Below are positions 43,490 through 53,172 of a stretch of 56,019 nucleotides of DNA, one piece after another. Origin of the DNA: Cellulomonas endophytica (GTDB taxonomy: Bacteria; Actinomycetota; Actinomycetes; Actinomycetales; Cellulomonadaceae); contig NZ_RWJX01000025.1 in assembly GCF_004123805.1 (NCBI RefSeq), positions 1 to 56,019 of the forward strand, read 5' to 3'. Below the pieces are notes generated by a model that was not told where the DNA came from, ran no database searches, and worked only from the letters and a program-made list of their open reading frames with translations. Within the stretch, counting starts at the first letter, position 1, and each line of letters starts with the position of its first letter. The translations under genes and the position numbers were made by a program.

Positions 43490-45094
43490 ATGCCCACCAC
43501 CCCCTCGTCGCGCCTCCCGTGGCGGCGCCTCGCCGACGCCCCCGTCGGCACGCGCATCCTCGCCGCGGTGGCCGTCATGGCGGCGGTCGTCCTCCTCGTC
43601 GGCGGCCTCGCCACGACGCAGATCCGCGACATGCGCGCCGACGCCGCCCTCGTCTACTCCGGCAACCTCGAGCCCCTCAACACGCTCAGCGGCGTGCAGC
43701 GCAGCCTCGCCTCGCACCGGGCCCGCGTCCAGGAGTACCCGCTGGCCGACGCGGAGCGCCGGGCCGAGATCGCCTCGGAGCTCGACGAGCTCGTCGACGG
43801 GATCCGCACGGGTGTCGAGGACTACGCGGCCCACCAGGTGGACCCCGGCACGGTCGAGCTCTTCCTCACCGCCTTCGACGCCTACCTGCCGGTCGTCGAC
43901 GACCTGCTCGCGCTGGCCGACGCCGGCGACCTCTCGGGGTTCCGGGCCACGTTCACCGACGGGATGCGCCCGGCGCTGTCGGACATGGGCGACGCGATCT
44001 CGGCGGAGGGCGAGGCCCAGGCCGCGCAGGCCGCGGAGCGCAACGCCGCCGGCGCCGCGGACTCCTCGACGGCCCTGCGCCTCGTCCTGCTCGTGGGGCT
44101 GGCGGGCGTCGCGGTCGCCGTCGCGATCGCGCTCGCGGTGGCCCGCTCCGTGACGCGCCCGCTCGCCGCCGTGCGCCGGTCGCTCCAGGCCATGGCCCGC
44201 GGGGACCTCACGGTCGCGGCGCAGGTCGACGCGCGCGACGAGGTCGGCGCCATGGCGCGCGCGCTCGGCGAGGCCCAGACGGCCACGCGCGAGGTCCTCG
44301 ACGGCGTGCGCCGCGCGGCGCAGGGCGTGCACGACGCGTCCGAGGAGCTGTCCCACACCGCCACGACGCTCGCCGCCTCGACGGAGGAGACCTCCGCCCA
44401 GGCGGGCGTCGTCGCCGCGGCGGCCGGGCAGATCAGCGGGAACATCAGCACCGTCACCGCCGGCGCCCGCGAGATGGAGCTGTCCATCGGCGAGATCTCG
44501 CAGAACACCACCCGGGCGGCGCGCGTCGCCGAGCAGGCCGTGACCCTGGCGCAGTCCACGACGGAGACCGTCGCGGAGCTCGGCGCCTCCTCCGCGCAGA
44601 TCGGCACGGTCGTCAAGACCATCACCTCCATCGCGGAGCAGACGAACCTGCTGGCGCTCAACGCCACCATCGAGGCCGCCCGCGCCGGCGAGGCCGGCAA
44701 GGGCTTCGCGGTCGTCGCCGGCGAGGTCAAGGACCTCGCGCAGGAGACGGCGAAGGCCACGGAGGACATCGCGGCGCGCGTCACGAAGATCCAGACCGAC
44801 GTCACGGGCGCGGCGGAGGCCATCGGCCGCATCGCCGAGGTCATCGGCCAGATCAGCGACTTCCAGACGACGATCGCCTCGGCCGTGGAGGAGCAGACCG
44901 CCACGACCGCGGAGATGAACCGCAACGTCGGCGAGGCCGCGCAGGGCACCGACGAGGTGGCGCGCAACGTCTCCTCCGTCGCGGAGGCGGCGTCCCTGGC
45001 GGCCGAGAGCGTCCAGCAGACGCAGGCCGCGTCCGTGGACCTCGCGCACATGAGCACCGAGCTCACGGGCGTCCTCGGGCGGTTCACCGTCTGA
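43490..45094 (+). CDS. methyl-accepting chemotaxis protein (transmembrane)
   Basis: The 534-residue chemoreceptor has TM1 ([19 protein letters not shown]) and an extracellular four-helix-bundle type sensor of about 150 residues with [19 protein letters not shown]2 ([20 protein letters not shown]), HAMP ([20 protein letters not shown]) and the cytoplasmic signalling domain follow, with tip [22 protein letters not shown]. It signals through CheW/CheA to the flagellar motor. GGGAGA precedes ATG 43,490. It is complete, and its end is paralogous to the fragment at the window start. The ligand is unknown. Confidence 0.94.
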   Translation: MPTTPSSRLPWRRLADAPVGTRILAAVAVMAAVVLLVGGLATTQIRDMRADAALVYSGNLEPLNTLSGVQRSLASHRARVQEYPLADAERRAEIASELDELVDGIRTGVEDYAAHQVDPGTVELFLTAFDAYLPVVDDLLALADAGDLSGFRATFTDGMRPALSDMGDAISAEGEAQAAQAAERNAAGAADSSTALRLVLLVGLAGVAVAVAIALAVARSVTRPLAAVRRSLQAMARGDLTVAAQVDARDEVGAMARALGEAQTATREVLDGVRRAAQGVHDASEELSHTATTLAASTEETSAQAGVVAAAAGQISGNISTVTAGAREMELSIGEISQNTTRAARVAEQAVTLAQSTTETVAELGASSAQIGTVVKTITSIAEQTNLLALNATIEAARAGEAGKGFAVVAGEVKDLAQETAKATEDIAARVTKIQTDVTGAAEAIGRIAEVIGQISDFQTTIASAVEEQTATTAEMNRNVGEAAQGTDEVARNVSSVAEAASLAAESVQQTQAASVDLAHMSTELTGVLGRFTV

Positions 45095-45243
45095 CGCCCG
45101 CACGCCCCGCACGCCCGCACGCCGACGGCCGGTCTCCGCACGGGGGGCCGGTCGTCGCCGTCCCCCCGGGCGCGGTCCGTGGCACGCCCTCCCCTGGGGC
45201 ACGATGGGCCGGGACCGCACCCGCGTCCGAGAGGGGCCCCTCC

Positions 45244-47685
45244 GTGAAGCCCGCGTACCGCCTGCCCTCCCGCCCGGTCGCCGACCCCGGGGCGGTGGTC
45301 GCGGGGGACACCTGGCGGATCACGCTGCTCACGGACGGCCTCGTGCGCCTCGAGCACGCCGCCGACGGCGTCTTCGAGGACCGGGCCTCCACCTTCGCCC
45401 TGCACCGCCGGCTGCCCGTGCCCGAGCACCGGGTGGAGGACCGCGGCGACCACCTCGTGGTGACGACGGCCCGGTTCACGCTCACGTACGACAAGGGCCC
45501 GTTCTCGACGAGCGGCCTCAGCGTCGCGGTCGGCGGCGGGGTGAGCAGCTACCACTCCGTGTGGCGCCACGGCCAGCCGCGCGACGACCTGGGGGGCACG
45601 GCCCGGACCCTCGACGGGGTGGACGGGGCCGTGCCGCTCGAGGCGGGCGTCGTCTCGCGCCACGGCTTCGCGGTGATCGACGACTCGGCCTCGCCGCTGC
45701 TCGACGACGAGGGCTGGGTCGCCCCCCGCGCGGGCGACCGCCAGGACCTCTACGTCTTCGCGTACGGCCGCGACCACGAGGAGGCCGTCCGGGCGCTGCA
45801 CCTCGTCAGCGGGCCGGCGCCCGTCGTCCCCCGGTGGGCGCTCGGCACGTGGTGGAGCCGGTACCACCGGTACACGGAGGAGTCCTACCGGGCGGTCGTC
45901 GAGCGCTTCCGCGCCGAGGGCGTCCCCCTGTCCGTGAGCGTCATCGACATGGACTGGCACCTCGTCGACGTCGACCCCGTCCACGGCAGCGGGTGGACGG
46001 GCTACACCTGGAACCGCGAGCTCTTCCCCGACCCCGAGCGCTTCCTCTCGTGGCTGCACGAGCAGGGGCTGCGGGTGACGCTCAACGTGCACCCGGCCGA
46101 CGGCGTGCGCTCCTACGAGGACGCCTACCCCGCCATGACGCAGGCGCTCGGCCGCGACCCGGACGAGGGCCTGCCGATCGCCTTCGACGTCACGGACCGC
46201 CGGTTCCTCGAGGCGTACCTCGAGGTGCTGCACCGCGGGCTGGAGGCGCAGGGCGTCGACTTCTGGTGGCTGGACTGGCAGTCGGGGCCGTACTCGCGGG
46301 TCGCCGGGGTCGACCCCCTGTGGATGCTCAACCACTTCCACTACCTCGACAGCGCCCGCGAGGGCCGCCGGGGCCTGACCTTCTCGCGCTACGCGGGGCC
46401 CGGCAGCCACCGCTACCCCGTGGGCTTCTCCGGCGACACCGTCATCTCCTGGGCCTCCCTCGACGCCCAGCCGCACTTCACCGCCACCGCCGCGAACATC
46501 GGCTACGGCTGGTGGAGCCACGACATCGGAGGCCACTTCTTCGGCGCGCGCGACGACGAGCTCACCGCCCGCTGGGTCGAGCTCGGCACGTTCTCGCCGA
46601 TCCTGCGGCTGCACTCGGGCGCCAACCCCTTCATCACGAAGGAGCCGTGGGCCTTCCCCGGGGAGGCCGGCGCGACGATGACGGCCCACCTGCGCCTGCG
46701 CCACCGGCTCGTGCCCTACCTGCACACGATGAACCACCGGGCGGCGCAGGAGTCCGTGCCCCTCGTGCGGCCCGTCCACCACGGCTGGCCCCGCCGCGAG
46801 GAGGCCTACGCCGTCCCGAACGCCTTCCTGTTCGGGTCCCAGCTGCTCGTCGCGCCCGTGACGCAGCCCGCCGACCCCGCGTCGCGCCTGGGCCGCACCC
46901 GCGCGTGGCTGCCGGAGGGCACGTGGCTCGACCTCGTCGGCGGGCTCGTCTACGACGGCGACCGCACCCTCGACCTGCACCGCCCGCTCGGCGCCGTCCC
47001 CGTGCTCGCGCGCGCCGGGGCGGTGGTGCCGCTCGACGGCGCCGCCGTGCCGGGCAACGACCCCGTCAACCCCGAGCACCTCGAGCTCGTCGTCGTGGTC
47101 GGCGCGGACGGGCGGTTCGACCTCCTCGAGGACGACGGCACGGCCGACGGCGCGACCGTCCGCACGCCGGTGCGGCTGGCGCAGGCACCGGGCGAGCTCC
47201 GGGTCGGCCCCGCGACCGGCCCCCTGGCCGCGGTCCCGGCGCTCCGGCGCTGGACCGTGTCGTTCGCGGGGCTGGACGTCGGCGCGGCGGACGACGACGC
47301 CGCCCTCGCCGGACGGGTGCGCGTGAGCGTCGACGGCCGCGCGGTGGCGGCCACCGTCCGGCGCTCCGACGCCGTGGGGCTGGCCTCCGGGCTGCCCGCC
47401 GGGGCCTGCGGCGGGCTCGTCGTCGACGTCGACGAACCCGTCGCCGCCGGTGCCGCCCTGCTCGTCGAGCTCGGCCCCGAGCCCGCGCTGGGCGGGGTCG
47501 ACGTCGCCGCGCGGGCCTTCGCCGTCCTCGACCGCGCCCACGCCTCGCACCAGGGCAAGGCACGGGCGTGGGACGCGGTCCGCTCGGCGCGCCCGCTCGG
47601 CACCCGCGTGGCCGAGCTGGGGACGCTCGACCTGCCCGCGTCGGTCGTCGACGCCGTGACGGAGGTGCTGCTCGCGCGCACCTGA
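45244..47685 (+). CDS. glycoside hydrolase family 31 alpha-glucosidase/alpha-xylosidase
   Basis: The 813-residue GH31 enzyme has an N-terminal beta-sandwich, then the barrel beginning VVPRWALGTWWSRYHRYTE. The nucleophile is Asp344 in DFWWLDWQSG and the acid/base Asp398 in GFSGDT. VIDMDWH is the upstream substrate-binding motif. C-terminal beta domains follow. No signal peptide is present, so it works on intracellular oligosaccharides. The start is GTG 45,244 with GAGAGG upstream. It stands alone, with a hairpin terminator behind it. Whether glucose, xylose or another sugar is released cannot be said. Confidence 0.92.
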   Translation: MKPAYRLPSRPVADPGAVVAGDTWRITLLTDGLVRLEHAADGVFEDRASTFALHRRLPVPEHRVEDRGDHLVVTTARFTLTYDKGPFSTSGLSVAVGGGVSSYHSVWRHGQPRDDLGGTARTLDGVDGAVPLEAGVVSRHGFAVIDDSASPLLDDEGWVAPRAGDRQDLYVFAYGRDHEEAVRALHLVSGPAPVVPRWALGTWWSRYHRYTEESYRAVVERFRAEGVPLSVSVIDMDWHLVDVDPVHGSGWTGYTWNRELFPDPERFLSWLHEQGLRVTLNVHPADGVRSYEDAYPAMTQALGRDPDEGLPIAFDVTDRRFLEAYLEVLHRGLEAQGVDFWWLDWQSGPYSRVAGVDPLWMLNHFHYLDSAREGRRGLTFSRYAGPGSHRYPVGFSGDTVISWASLDAQPHFTATAANIGYGWWSHDIGGHFFGARDDELTARWVELGTFSPILRLHSGANPFITKEPWAFPGEAGATMTAHLRLRHRLVPYLHTMNHRAAQESVPLVRPVHHGWPRREEAYAVPNAFLFGSQLLVAPVTQPADPASRLGRTRAWLPEGTWLDLVGGLVYDGDRTLDLHRPLGAVPVLARAGAVVPLDGAAVPGNDPVNPEHLELVVVVGADGRFDLLEDDGTADGATVRTPVRLAQAPGELRVGPATGPLAAVPALRRWTVSFAGLDVGAADDDAALAGRVRVSVDGRAVAATVRRSDAVGLASGLPAGACGGLVVDVDEPVAAGAALLVELGPEPALGGVDVAARAFAVLDRAHASHQGKARAWDAVRSARPLGTRVAELGTLDLPASVVDAVTEVLLART

Positions 47686-47738
47686 CCGGCACGCGGACGG
47701 GGGCCCCGCCCCCCCGCGCCGCACCCGGGGCTCCGCCG

Positions 47739-47774
47739 CGACGAGCCGCTGCCCGCAGGGGCGGCGGCTCGTCG
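47739..47774 (+). terminator. Hairpin terminator after GH31 gene
   Basis: CGACGAGCCGCTGCCC (47,739-47,754) pairs with 47,759-47,774 over 16 bp with one G-U pair and a GCAG loop. It lies 53 bases after the GH31 stop and before the GntR promoter. It lacks a T-run. Confidence 0.65.
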
Positions 47775-47842
47775 TCGTGCTGCCGGGGCGCCCCGCCGCG
47801 CGCCCCGCGCGGACACCTCCGCCGCCGGCTCCCCGCCGACCC

Positions 47843-47888
47843 TTGACGCCGACCCGGTCCGGTGGTTCATTAGTGGAGTAATGAACCA
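47843..47888 (+). promoter_or_regulatory. Promoter and operator of the GntR/ABC operon
   Basis: TTGACG (47,843-47,848) is the likely -35, with a -10 around TTCATT (47,866-47,871). TGGTTCATTA (47,863-47,872) and TAATGAACCA (47,879-47,888) form a perfect 10-bp inverted repeat with a 6-base spacer, typical of YtrA-type GntR operators. This AT-rich patch stands out sharply from its surroundings. Confidence 0.75.
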
Positions 47889-47906
47889 ACGAGGGAGGGA
47901 GGCGGC

Positions 47907-48311
47907 GTGATCGACGAGGGCCGCCCGATCTTCGCGCAGATCGCCGAGCGCATCGCCGGCGACGTCCTCGACGGCACGCTGCCCGAGGAGGGCCAGGTCC
48001 CGTCGACCACCGAGCTGTCGGCGTTCTACCGGATCAACCCCGCCACGGTCGCGAAGGGCATGGCCGAGCTCGTGGCCCAGGGGGTCCTGTACAAGAGGAG
48101 GGGGATCGGGATGTTCGTGTCCACGGGGGCGCGGGCGCGGCTGCAGGAGCAGCGGCGCGCCGCGTTCGTCGACGAGTACGTCGCGCCGCTCGTGCGGGAG
48201 GCGCACCGCCTCGGGCTCGGGCCCGACGACCTCGCCCGCCTGCTGGCGGAGGTGTCCGGGGCGGGTGCGGCCGCCGGCGGCCCGGGCCGTGCCGCGGGCG
48301 GTGCCCGGTGA
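47907..48311 (+). CDS. GntR-family regulator, YtrA subfamily
   Basis: The 134-residue repressor has the GntR winged helix (PIFAQIAERIAGDVLDGTLP, VPSTTELSAFYRINPATVAK, LVAQGVLYKRRGIGMFV) and the short two-helix C-terminal part of YtrA proteins, which lack a large effector domain. GTG 47,907 follows GAGGGAGGGAGG. It overlaps the ABC ATPase gene by four bases and probably represses its own operon by binding the inverted repeat at 47,863-47,888. YtrA systems typically respond to cell-wall-active compounds. Confidence 0.92.
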   Translation: MIDEGRPIFAQIAERIAGDVLDGTLPEEGQVPSTTELSAFYRINPATVAKGMAELVAQGVLYKRRGIGMFVSTGARARLQEQRRAAFVDEYVAPLVREAHRLGLGPDDLARLLAEVSGAGAAAGGPGRAAGGAR

Positions 48312-49243
48312 CCGGCGCCGCGGACGGGACGGCAGCGTCCGGTCCCGCGATCGTCGCCCACGGCGTCGGCCGCACCTACGGCTCCACGACCGTGCTCGAG
48401 GACGTCGACCTGACGTTCGAGGAGGGGCGGGTCCACGGGCTCCTCGGCCGCAACGGCGCGGGCAAGACCACGCTCCTGCGGCTGCTCACGGGCCTGGACC
48501 GACCGAGCACCGGCCGGGTCCGGGTGCTCGGCGGGGACCCCTTCGAGAACGAGGGCCTGGCCGGCCGGGTGTGCTTCGTCAAGGAGTCCGTCGTCTACCC
48601 GGAGACCTTCCGGGTCCGTCACGCCCTGCGGGCCGCGGCGCTGGTGTTCCCCCGCTGGGACGCCGACCGTGCCGCGGAGCTCCTCGACGCCTTCGCGCTG
48701 CCGACCGACCGCACGGTGAAGAAGCTGTCGCGCGGCATGACGTCGGCGCTGGGGGTCGTCATCGGGCTCGCGTCCCGGGCGGAGGTCACCCTCTTCGACG
48801 AGCCCTACCTCGGTCTCGACGCGACGGCCCGCCAGCTCTTCTACGACGCCCTCCTGGAGGAGATCGGCGAGCTGCCGCGCACGGTCGTGCTCTCGACCCA
48901 CCTCATCGACGAGGTCGACCACCTCCTCGAGCGCGTCGTGGTGCTCGACCACGGCCGGGTCCTGCTCGACGCGGAGGCCGACGAGGTGCGGGGCTCCGCC
49001 CTCGAGGTGGTCGGCGCCTCCGGGGCGGTCGACGCCTTCGTCGCCGACCGCCGCCTGCTCCGCCGCGAGGCGCTCGGCCCCCTGGCCCGTGCCACCGTGG
49101 CCGCCCGGCTCACCGCCGACGAGCGACGACGTGCCGAGGGCCTGGGTCTCGACCTCTCGCCCGTGCCGCTCCAGCAGGTCGTCGTCTCCCTCACCGGGGC
49201 GAGGTCGGCCGACGTCCGCACCCTCGAGGAGGTCCCGTCATGA
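48308..49243 (+). CDS. ABC transporter ATP-binding protein of YtrA-type operon
   Basis: The 311-residue ATPase has Walker A GRNGAGKT, signature LSRGM (instead of LSGGQ), Walker B VTLFDEPYLGLD and switch-His in VVLSTHLIDEVDHL. A C-terminal region of about 90 residues follows the ATPase core. It starts at GTG 48,308 within the GntR stop and ends overlapping the permease start (ATGA). The partner permease is directly downstream; the transported compound or sensed drug is unknown. Confidence 0.92.
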   Translation: MTGAADGTAASGPAIVAHGVGRTYGSTTVLEDVDLTFEEGRVHGLLGRNGAGKTTLLRLLTGLDRPSTGRVRVLGGDPFENEGLAGRVCFVKESVVYPETFRVRHALRAAALVFPRWDADRAAELLDAFALPTDRTVKKLSRGMTSALGVVIGLASRAEVTLFDEPYLGLDATARQLFYDALLEEIGELPRTVVLSTHLIDEVDHLLERVVVLDHGRVLLDAEADEVRGSALEVVGASGAVDAFVADRRLLRREALGPLARATVAARLTADERRRAEGLGLDLSPVPLQQVVVSLTGARSADVRTLEEVPS

Positions 49244-49986
49244 GCACCACGGTCCTCGGCGGCCCCCGCGCCGCCGCCGCGCCCGTCCCGCGCCCCGCCC
49301 GCTCCCGCGTGCTGACCGTCGTGCGGGTGCAGGCGATGGACGCCGTCAACGTCCTGCTGCTGCCCTGGCTCGTGCTGGCCTCCGCGTTCGCGGTCAACCT
49401 CGCCATCTGGCTCCTCGTCGACGCGCCGGACGCGCGCGCCACGGGCGGCCTGGCCAGCCTCTACGGGTACGGGATGGCGATGGTGGCGGTCGTCGTCTCC
49501 CGCGGCTTCCCCTACCTCCTCGGCCTCGGCGTGACCCGCCGGGCGGTCGTCCTCGGCACGGGGCTGCTCCTGCTCGCGCACGCGGCGGCGTGCGCCCTGG
49601 TGCTCACGGCGCTCTGGTGGGCGGAGGACGTCACGGACGGCTGGGGCCTGCAGGCCCGCTTCTTCCGGGTCGTCTGGCTGACGGACGTGGCGGCGTGGCA
49701 GCTGCCGGTCGTCTACCTCCTGCCCTTCGTGTTCACCAGCGGGATCATGGGCCTGTACGCGGCCGTCTACCTGCGCTGGCGCGCCGTCGGCGCCTGGGTG
49801 CTCAGCGTCGCGATCGCCGCCGCGCTGGTCGTGGGGGTCGCGGTGCTCGCCCGGACCGACGGCTGGGGGGCGTTCGGGTCCTGGGTCCTGGGCCTCGGGC
49901 CGGTCGGGTCGACGGCCGTGCTGGCCGCCGCCGGGCTCGTCTGCGGCGTCGGCGCCTGGCTCGTGCTGCGGCGGGCGCCCGCCTGA
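49240..49986 (+). CDS. ABC transporter membrane protein of YtrA-type operon
   Basis: The 248-residue membrane protein has six hydrophobic segments, starting VLLLPWLVLASAFAVNLAIW, with the motif GVTRRAVVLGT between helices two and three as in ABC-2-like exporters of this operon class. The Ala/Pro/Arg-rich N-terminus is cytoplasmic. The ATG overlaps the ATPase stop. It forms the channel with the ATPase at 48,308. Confidence 0.85.
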   Translation: MSTTVLGGPRAAAAPVPRPARSRVLTVVRVQAMDAVNVLLLPWLVLASAFAVNLAIWLLVDAPDARATGGLASLYGYGMAMVAVVVSRGFPYLLGLGVTRRAVVLGTGLLLLAHAAACALVLTALWWAEDVTDGWGLQARFFRVVWLTDVAAWQLPVVYLLPFVFTSGIMGLYAAVYLRWRAVGAWVLSVAIAAALVVGVAVLARTDGWGAFGSWVLGLGPVGSTAVLAAAGLVCGVGAWLVLRRAPA

Positions 49987-50105
49987 CGGGTCGCGACGCG
50001 CCGGTGCCGGTGACAGGCTCGTCCCCGCCGCACCGGCACGTCGCCGTCCCCCCGGGACACGGCGGCCCGCGGCGCGACCGACGTCCCCGACCGGCAGGAG
50101 CCACC

Positions 50106-50663
50106 GTGAGCCACGACAACACCGGATCGACGCCCCCGCCGCCGCCCGGCCGCTCGGGCGGCGAGCCCTGGTCGGTGCAGCCCGGCGAGCCCGCCCCGAC
50201 GGGCGGCCCGTCCTACGCCTCCGGACCGCCCCCGGGCGGGTCCTACGGGTCGTCGCCCGCCTACGGGTCCTCCCCCGCGTACGGCGCCGCCGGCGGCTAC
50301 GGGCAGCCGCCGGCCCCCCGGAGCAACGGCATGGCGATCGCCGCGCTCGTCGTCGGCATCATCGCGATCCTGGGGTGCCTCATCCCGTTCGTGAACATCG
50401 TCTCGCTCGTCCTCGGGATCGTGGCGATCATCCTCGGCGCCGTGGCCGTCCGCCGCAGCGCCCTGGCCGGGGGCCGCGGGCTCGGGCTCGCCGGCATCGT
50501 GCTCGGCGTCCTGTCCGTCATCGTCTCGGCGGTCGTGCTGGGCCTGACCGTGGCCGCCCTGGGTGAGGTCGACCAGCAGGAGCTCGACCAGATCATGGAG
50601 CAGCTCGAGACGCCGCAGCCCGAGGGTGCCGGCCTGCTGCCCGACGGGCCTCCCACCCGCTGA
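50106..50663 (+). CDS. DUF4190-domain membrane protein
   Basis: The 185-residue protein has a cytoplasmic Pro/Gly/Tyr/Ser-rich N-terminus (GSYGSSPAYGSSPAYGAAGG). Two membrane helices with the DUF4190 pattern follow: MAIAALVVGIIAILGCLIPF, then LVLGIVAIILGAVAVRRS and GLGLAGIVLGVLSVIVS. A short acidic C-terminal tail ends it. GCAGGAG precedes GTG 50,106. The function is unknown. A second, longer relative lies at 52,334, suggesting local duplication or a functional pair. Confidence 0.82.
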   Translation: MSHDNTGSTPPPPPGRSGGEPWSVQPGEPAPTGGPSYASGPPPGGSYGSSPAYGSSPAYGAAGGYGQPPAPRSNGMAIAALVVGIIAILGCLIPFVNIVSLVLGIVAIILGAVAVRRSALAGGRGLGLAGIVLGVLSVIVSAVVLGLTVAALGEVDQQELDQIMEQLETPQPEGAGLLPDGPPTR

Positions 50664-50743
50664 CGCCCACCGCCGCGAGCACGACGACGCCCGCCGGCCA
50701 CGGCGCCCCGGTCCCCACCGGCTTCCCGGCCGGCGGGCGTCCG

Positions 50744-50962
50744 CGCGTCGTCCTCGGCGGCGGCGCCGGACGCATCGGCGGGTTCCTGCGGCACGCCGAC
50801 ACCGGGACGCGCGTCCGGCGCGCGGACGTCGACCGCACCGTCCGTGCTCCCGAGGCCGCCCGGAGGACGGTCCCGACGTCGCCCACGGCACCTCGGCGGA
50901 CAGGCCCGCCCGGGGACCTCGGCACCGCCCGCGCCCTCGGGTACGCGCCGCCGGCCTCCGCC
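50744..50962 (+). pseudogene. possible remnant of an NAD-dependent epimerase/dehydratase
   Basis: This 410-base gap holds a start-less open frame that reads RVVLGGGAGRIGGFLRHAD, like the first Rossmann strand of an extended SDR. About 45 residues later comes DLGTARALGYAPPAS, like the family C-terminus. Third positions are mostly G/C at both ends. The middle 250 residues of a normal enzyme are missing and no start codon is available. It looks like an internally deleted gene; the identification is tentative. Confidence 0.35.
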
Positions 50963-51073
50963 ACAGGACGGGGCCGCGGATCCGTCGCCGGACGGAGGCG
51001 TCCGCCCCCGGCGCCTGCCAGGCTCGGAGCAGGGTCGGGGCGCGACGCCCCGCCGGACCACGAGGGGGACGCC

Positions 51074-52036
51074 GTGCGCACGACGGGGGCGGTCGCGGGG
51101 CCCGGGGGTGCGGGACGGGCAGGGCGGTCGGGGCGTGCCGTCCCGACGGGGACGTCGGGACACGGCGCCCGCCGGGGAGGCGCCGCGCTGGCGCTCGCCG
51201 GGGCGCTGCTCGCGGTGGGCGCGTGCTCGGCCGACGCCGCCACGGGCGTCCCCGAGCGCCCCGCCGGCAACGTCCTCGACGCGGCGGAGGTGCTCTCGCC
51301 CGACGAGGAGCGGGCGCTCGACGACGTCATCACCGCGAGCAACCGCGCCGCCGACGACGCCCGGGTCGCCGTCCTCACGGTGGGCGCCCCCGACGGCGAC
51401 CTGGAGGAGTGGTCCCGCGAGGTCGCCACCGCGTGGGGCGTCGGCGACGCCGGGGCCGACAACGGGGTGCTCGTCGTCGTGGCCACGGACGACCGGGAGC
51501 TGCGCGTCGAGGTCGCCGACGGCGTCCGCCAGCGCCTCACCGACGCCGAGGCCGCGTACGTCGTCGACGAGGTGCTGACCCCGCCGCTGTCCGACGAGCG
51601 CTACGCCGAGGGCCTCACGGCCGCGGTCGAGGAGATCTACGCGCTGGCGGCGACCGAGGGCTCCACCGTGCAGGACGAGCCGACGAACTGGCTCGCGGTC
51701 GGGGGCTGGGCCGCCGGCATCGGGCTCGTGCTCGGCGGGCTCCTGTCGTGGGTCCTCGTCGACCGCCGCTCCCGCCGCCGGCTCGCGGACACCGAGCTGC
51801 ACGCCGCGGAGTCCCAGCCCGGCTTCGGCCTCACCGACGAGCAGCGCGAGGCCTACCGCCGCTACCGCTACCACCACCGCAAGGGCGACGCGGTCTCCGA
51901 CCCCCGGGCGTGGCTGCCCCTCTACGTGGCGAACCCCGCCCTGTACTCGGGGGCGTCCGGCTCCTCCTCGTCGGGCGGCTCGTCGTTCGGGGGCGGCGGC
52001 GGCTTCAGCGGCGGCGGGGCCTCGGGCGGGTACTGA
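51074..52036 (+). CDS. TPM-domain (YgcG/Psb32-like) membrane-anchored protein
   Basis: The 320-residue protein starts at GTG 51,074. A basic N-terminus and hydrophobic stretch end in the lipobox-like LLAVGAC (about 50-56). The TPM domain follows: VLDAAEVLSPDEERALDDVI, GDAGADNGVLVVVATDDREL and RYAEGLTAAVEEIY. Then comes one membrane helix (WAAGIGLVLGGLLSWVLV) and a Ser/Gly-rich tail (SSFGGGGGFSGGGASGGY) typical of YgcG proteins. The extracytoplasmic domain may act in envelope or protein quality control; the reaction is unknown. Confidence 0.85.
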   Translation: MRTTGAVAGPGGAGRAGRSGRAVPTGTSGHGARRGGAALALAGALLAVGACSADAATGVPERPAGNVLDAAEVLSPDEERALDDVITASNRAADDARVAVLTVGAPDGDLEEWSREVATAWGVGDAGADNGVLVVVATDDRELRVEVADGVRQRLTDAEAAYVVDEVLTPPLSDERYAEGLTAAVEEIYALAATEGSTVQDEPTNWLAVGGWAAGIGLVLGGLLSWVLVDRRSRRRLADTELHAAESQPGFGLTDEQREAYRRYRYHHRKGDAVSDPRAWLPLYVANPALYSGASGSSSSGGSSFGGGGGFSGGGASGGY

Positions 52037-52333
52037 GCGCCCCGGGCCTGGCGTCCGCACGGACCACCGCCCCCGCGGTCCGGAGCACCGGCGGGCGCGC
52101 GAGGTGCCCCGACGGATGCGCGGAGGCACGCGACGCGTGTACGGAAGGGCGCGGAGGGTGTCGGGAGGAGCCCCCGGGAACGTGCGGGGTGGACGTAGGG
52201 GTGGCGTGCGGGGGTGACCCCGATGCCCCGACCCCGTCCCCCGGGCCAGCCTGAGGGCCGTGCGGTCGTCGCACCCCGTCCCCTCCCGGCCCGCCACCAC
52301 CGTGGCGGACCCGTCCCGTAGGAGCACCACGCC

Positions 52334-53089
52334 ATGAGCACCGCCCCGCAGCACGCCCCCGTCCCCCCGGCCCCCGGCACCGCCGCCGGCCACGCGGCCG
52401 GCCCCGCCACCCCCGCCTACGCCACCGCCGCCCCGGGGTACGCGCCGACCGGCGCCGGTGCCGCGCCGGTCTGGGCGGGACCCGTCGGCCCCGGCCTCGG
52501 CGCCCCCGCCCCGCGCCGCAGCGGCTTGGCGGTCGCCGCGCTCGTCCTCGGCCTGCTGGCCCTGCTCGGGTGCCTCGTCCCCGTGCTCAACGTCGGCTCC
52601 GTGGGCCTGGGCCTCGCGGCGCTCGTCGTCGGGGTCCTCGCGATCCGCCGCCTCGTGCCCGGCGTGACGGGCAAGGGCATGGCGGTCGCCGGGATCGTCA
52701 CCGGCGTCGTCGGGGCGCTCGTCGCCGCCGCGATGTGGATCGCCCTCGTCGCGCTCGGCAGCGCCGTCGAGGACGGCGCGCTCGAGGACCTCTCCGTCGA
52801 CCTGGGCACGAGCCTGGCCGCCTCGTCGTACGACTGCGGGAGCCTGGGGACGGAGGCCGTCTCCGTGTCGGAGCAGGTCGCCGTCGACCAGCCGCTGCTG
52901 CTGTCCGTCACCGACGCCGTCGTGGTGGAGGACCACCGCTCCGACTTCGTGACGCCGACGGAGGGCGAGACGCTCGTCCTCGCGTGCAGCGGCACCGCGA
53001 GCTGGAGCGACGGCAGCGAGTCCGGCGTGACCACGGAGCTCACCGTCGACGCCGAGGGCGAGCTCTTCGTCGCCTACCAGCAGCAGTGA
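52334..53089 (+). CDS. DUF4190-like membrane protein with extracytoplasmic domain
   Basis: The 251-residue protein has a Pro/Ala/Tyr-rich N-terminus. Two helical hairpins follow (GLAVAALVLGLLALLGCLVP, GLGLAALVVGVLAIRRL, MAVAGIVTGVVGALVAAAMW), similar to the gene at 50,106. A 110-residue C-terminal domain of beta character comes next (SYDCGSLGTEAVSVSEQ, ETLVLACSGTASWSDG) with two Cys that could pair. ATG 52,334 has TAGGAG upstream. The 297 bases before it hold no gene I can see. The function is unknown. Confidence 0.8.
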   Translation: MSTAPQHAPVPPAPGTAAGHAAGPATPAYATAAPGYAPTGAGAAPVWAGPVGPGLGAPAPRRSGLAVAALVLGLLALLGCLVPVLNVGSVGLGLAALVVGVLAIRRLVPGVTGKGMAVAGIVTGVVGALVAAAMWIALVALGSAVEDGALEDLSVDLGTSLAASSYDCGSLGTEAVSVSEQVAVDQPLLLSVTDAVVVEDHRSDFVTPTEGETLVLACSGTASWSDGSESGVTTELTVDAEGELFVAYQQQ

Positions 53090-53172
53090 CCCGCGGCGGC
53101 CTCGCGGCGCCCCCGGGGTGACCCGCGGTCAGCCCGCGGTCACCCCGCAGGGCCCCGCCCCGCCCCCCGGCC

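Noticed and set aside
43882..47889. A 1,335-codon minus-strand frame opposite the chemoreceptor and GH31 genes
   Set aside because: It is the antisense shadow of two clearly identified genes and shows no motif of its own.
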